31,810 nucleotides of DNA from a bacterium UBA2219 (GTDB taxonomy: Bacteria; Desulfobacterota; Deferrimicrobia; Deferrimicrobiales; Deferrimicrobiaceae): the NCBI GenBank assembly GCA_002327765.1, contig DCUH01000058.1:1-31810 (forward strand). Direction: 5' to 3'. The position numbers and the translations under genes are program-made. Below, in pieces: positions 30,717 to 31,810 of this stretch. The notes below the pieces were generated by a model that was not told where the DNA came from, searched no databases, and worked only from the letters and a program-made list of their open reading frames with translations. Every line of letters begins with the position of its first letter. Position 1 is the first letter of the stretch.

Positions 30717-31810
30717 TCACCACTTCTCCCTTCCGTGGCACGCCGGGGAGCAGGTCGACCTGGAACGGTTGTACCCGACGGAGGGAAGGATCGTCGCCGA
30801 CGGCGACTGCTCGAAGGCATACGTTGCCAGGTTCCCGAAATGGCCGGTCACGTTCACCTTGGCGGCATCGTGGCACTGTTTGCACGTTGCCGAATTGCGC
30901 CCGAGCGACGCGACGTGGAGATCGTGCTTCCCGGAGTGGTAGCTGTTGTACTGGGCCGTCCCGGAGAAGTGGCATCTCGTGCACGCGTTGACGACGTCGA
31001 TCGCGCCGGGCGCCCCCTGCCAGTCGGGCGTCGTCTGCCCCCCGTGGCAGCTCACGCTGGAGCAGGTCCGGTCCGCCGCGTTGAAGGAGGAAGTGCCGGA
31101 CTTGGCGTCGAACGCCGCCAGGACGGCGACGCTGCCGGGGGGCACGCGCAGCGAATCCTTTCCCGGGCGCGCGTTCGCGCGGTTGTAATGGCTCAAGGTA
31201 TCGGTCCCCAGCCTGTCGTGGCAGGCATTGCAGGAAACCACGGTTCCCGCTTCATTCAAGGCGAGGTGTGCGGCGTGCGCACCCGCGACGTCCGGGTATC
31301 TCGTCGCTGCGCCGGCGGGCGGGTTGGCGTGGCAGGAAGCGCAGTTCGACGCCACCAGGGGCGAGCCGGTCTTGTGGCATACCGTGCATGTCGGGCCGGT
31401 CTTCTCCGCCTCCCCCGTTTCGTTGTGGCACGTACCGCAGTTCGAGGCGAAGCCGATCGCCGTTACGGAGGTATGGGCCGTTTCCAGGAAAGGAACGGGA
31501 TGGTCCGGAACGACGGGGCCGCCGGCGTGGCAGGAGACCCCCCCGAAGGAGGGAGCGAGGCAGCCCGGCGCGGCGGCGTCGGGCCCGCCTCCGGTCCCGT
31601 CCGTCTTGTGGCAGATGGCGCACGAAACCTCCCGATTTCGGGAATCCCGATGGGAGGAAACGTAGGCCGGGAACGGTCCGGCCGCCTGGTACCAGGTATC
31701 CGGGTGCGCCTTCGCGTGCGGGTGGCAGGCGGAGGTCTGGCAGGAGGTCGTCGCGGCTCCGCCGTTGAACAGGATGGTTCCCGGCGTGCCGTGGCACCCC
31801 TGGCAGTAGG
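30717..31810 (-). CDS. Multiheme c-type cytochrome with CxxxxCH and CxxCH motifs (5' end outside window)
   Basis: The gene is open to the window edge (first full codon at 31808), so at least 363 residues are present and the N-terminus is missing. Eight CxxCH sites are visible (for example CQGCH at 31805-31791, CAICH, CGTCH, CTVCH, CASCH, CNACH, CTRCH, CKQCH), with two CxxxxCH (CQTSACH, CSSVSCH), one CxxxCH (CSPACH) and one wider Cys-x9-Cys-His of uncertain use. The alternation of CxxxxCH and CxxCH resembles the Geobacter CxxxxCH...CxxCH repeat proteins. It is probably a periplasmic or extracellular electron carrier. A GTG at 31355 is not the start, since haem motifs continue upstream. Confidence 0.9.
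   Translation of the reverse strand, partial: YCQGCHGTPGTILFNGGAATTSCQTSACHPHAKAHPDTWYQAAGPFPAYVSSHRDSRNREVSCAICHKTDGTGGGPDAAAPGCLAPSFGGVSCHAGGPVVPDHPVPFLETAHTSVTAIGFASNCGTCHNETGEAEKTGPTCTVCHKTGSPLVASNCASCHANPPAGAATRYPDVAGAHAAHLALNEAGTVVSCNACHDRLGTDTLSHYNRANARPGKDSLRVPPGSVAVLAAFDAKSGTSSFNAADRTCSSVSCHGGQTTPDWQGAPGAIDVVNACTRCHFSGTAQYNSYHSGKHDLHVASLGRNSATCKQCHDAAKVNVTGHFGNLATYAFEQSPSATILPSVGYNRSRSTCSPACHGREKW

Noticed and set aside
31252..31355. GTG at 31355 as the cytochrome start
   Set aside because: Haem-binding motifs continue upstream in the same frame to the window edge and there is no signal peptide at that point.
1..31810. CRISPR arrays, tRNA, rRNA, phage or insertion-sequence genes
   Set aside because: No regularly spaced repeats, cloverleaf, rRNA segment, integrase or transposase coding sequence was found on either strand.

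Overview
This is a GC-rich (roughly two-thirds G+C by eye) chromosomal window with tightly packed genes, many GTG/TTG starts and 4-bp start/stop overlaps. A large multiheme c-type cytochrome mixing CxxCH with CxxxxCH haem motifs, a rubrerythrin, a CxxCH-independent Crp-type regulator and ZnuABC/Tro-type metal importers together suggest an anaerobic or microaerophilic Desulfuromonadia/Desulfobacterota (Geobacter-like) bacterium. That placement is inference; there is no rRNA or other marker here. I see no phage genes, CRISPR array, tRNA or rRNA.

Layout. 1-254 holds a hairpin repeat and no gene. 255-1944 (minus) is an ECF sigma factor with its zinc-finger anti-sigma factor. 2082-2776 (plus) is a DUF948/YtxH pair. 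2847-3416 (minus) is rubrerythrin. 3503-6510 (minus) is a translationally coupled operon fur/zur-like -> znuA -> znuC -> znuB, headed by two 15-bp palindromes lying on the predicted promoter. 6636-7181 is a secreted orphan. 7332-11794 (plus) is a cell-envelope and thioesterase run: methyltransferase, D,D-transpeptidase, nitroreductase-hotdog fusion, monofunctional GT51 glycosyltransferase and PaaI-like thioesterase. 11846-14370 is a convergent pair, a soluble PRC/MgtE_N/CBS protein and an NRAMP relative lacking the canonical transition-metal ligands. 14598-15683 is an orphan lipoprotein.

15718-19824 is a second metal importer (Tro/Mnt type: lipoprotein binder, ATPase and two permeases), in which both permeases end in winged-helix-like tails. 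19863-20861 is a tandem duplication encoding two small secreted proteins with an almost identical C-terminal core ending in Gly5-Glu, each with the same promoter-proximal inverted repeat and its own terminator. A secreted transglutaminase-like/TPR protein follows at 20889-22010. 22043-24920 holds a beta-hydroxyacid dehydrogenase, a Crp/Fnr regulator whose 3' end is overrun by a palindromic repeat, a double-ACT protein and peptide deformylase. 24936-28438 holds an ATP-grasp protein, a DUF4832 lipoprotein and a zinc-ribbon methyltransferase. 28490-30079 is a BASS/ACR3-like permease fused to a universal stress protein domain. 30223-31810 is a small membrane protein downstream of the truncated multiheme cytochrome.

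Most notable. (1) The tandem secreted-peptide genes with conserved cis elements next to a transglutaminase-like protein look like an undescribed family. (2) The NRAMP variant (DAGG and APW in place of DPGN and MPH) paired with MgtE-type sensor domains looks like a magnesium transport and sensing pair. (3) The window concentrates divalent-metal transport: two ABC importers, an NRAMP relative and a Fur-family regulator in about 14 kb.
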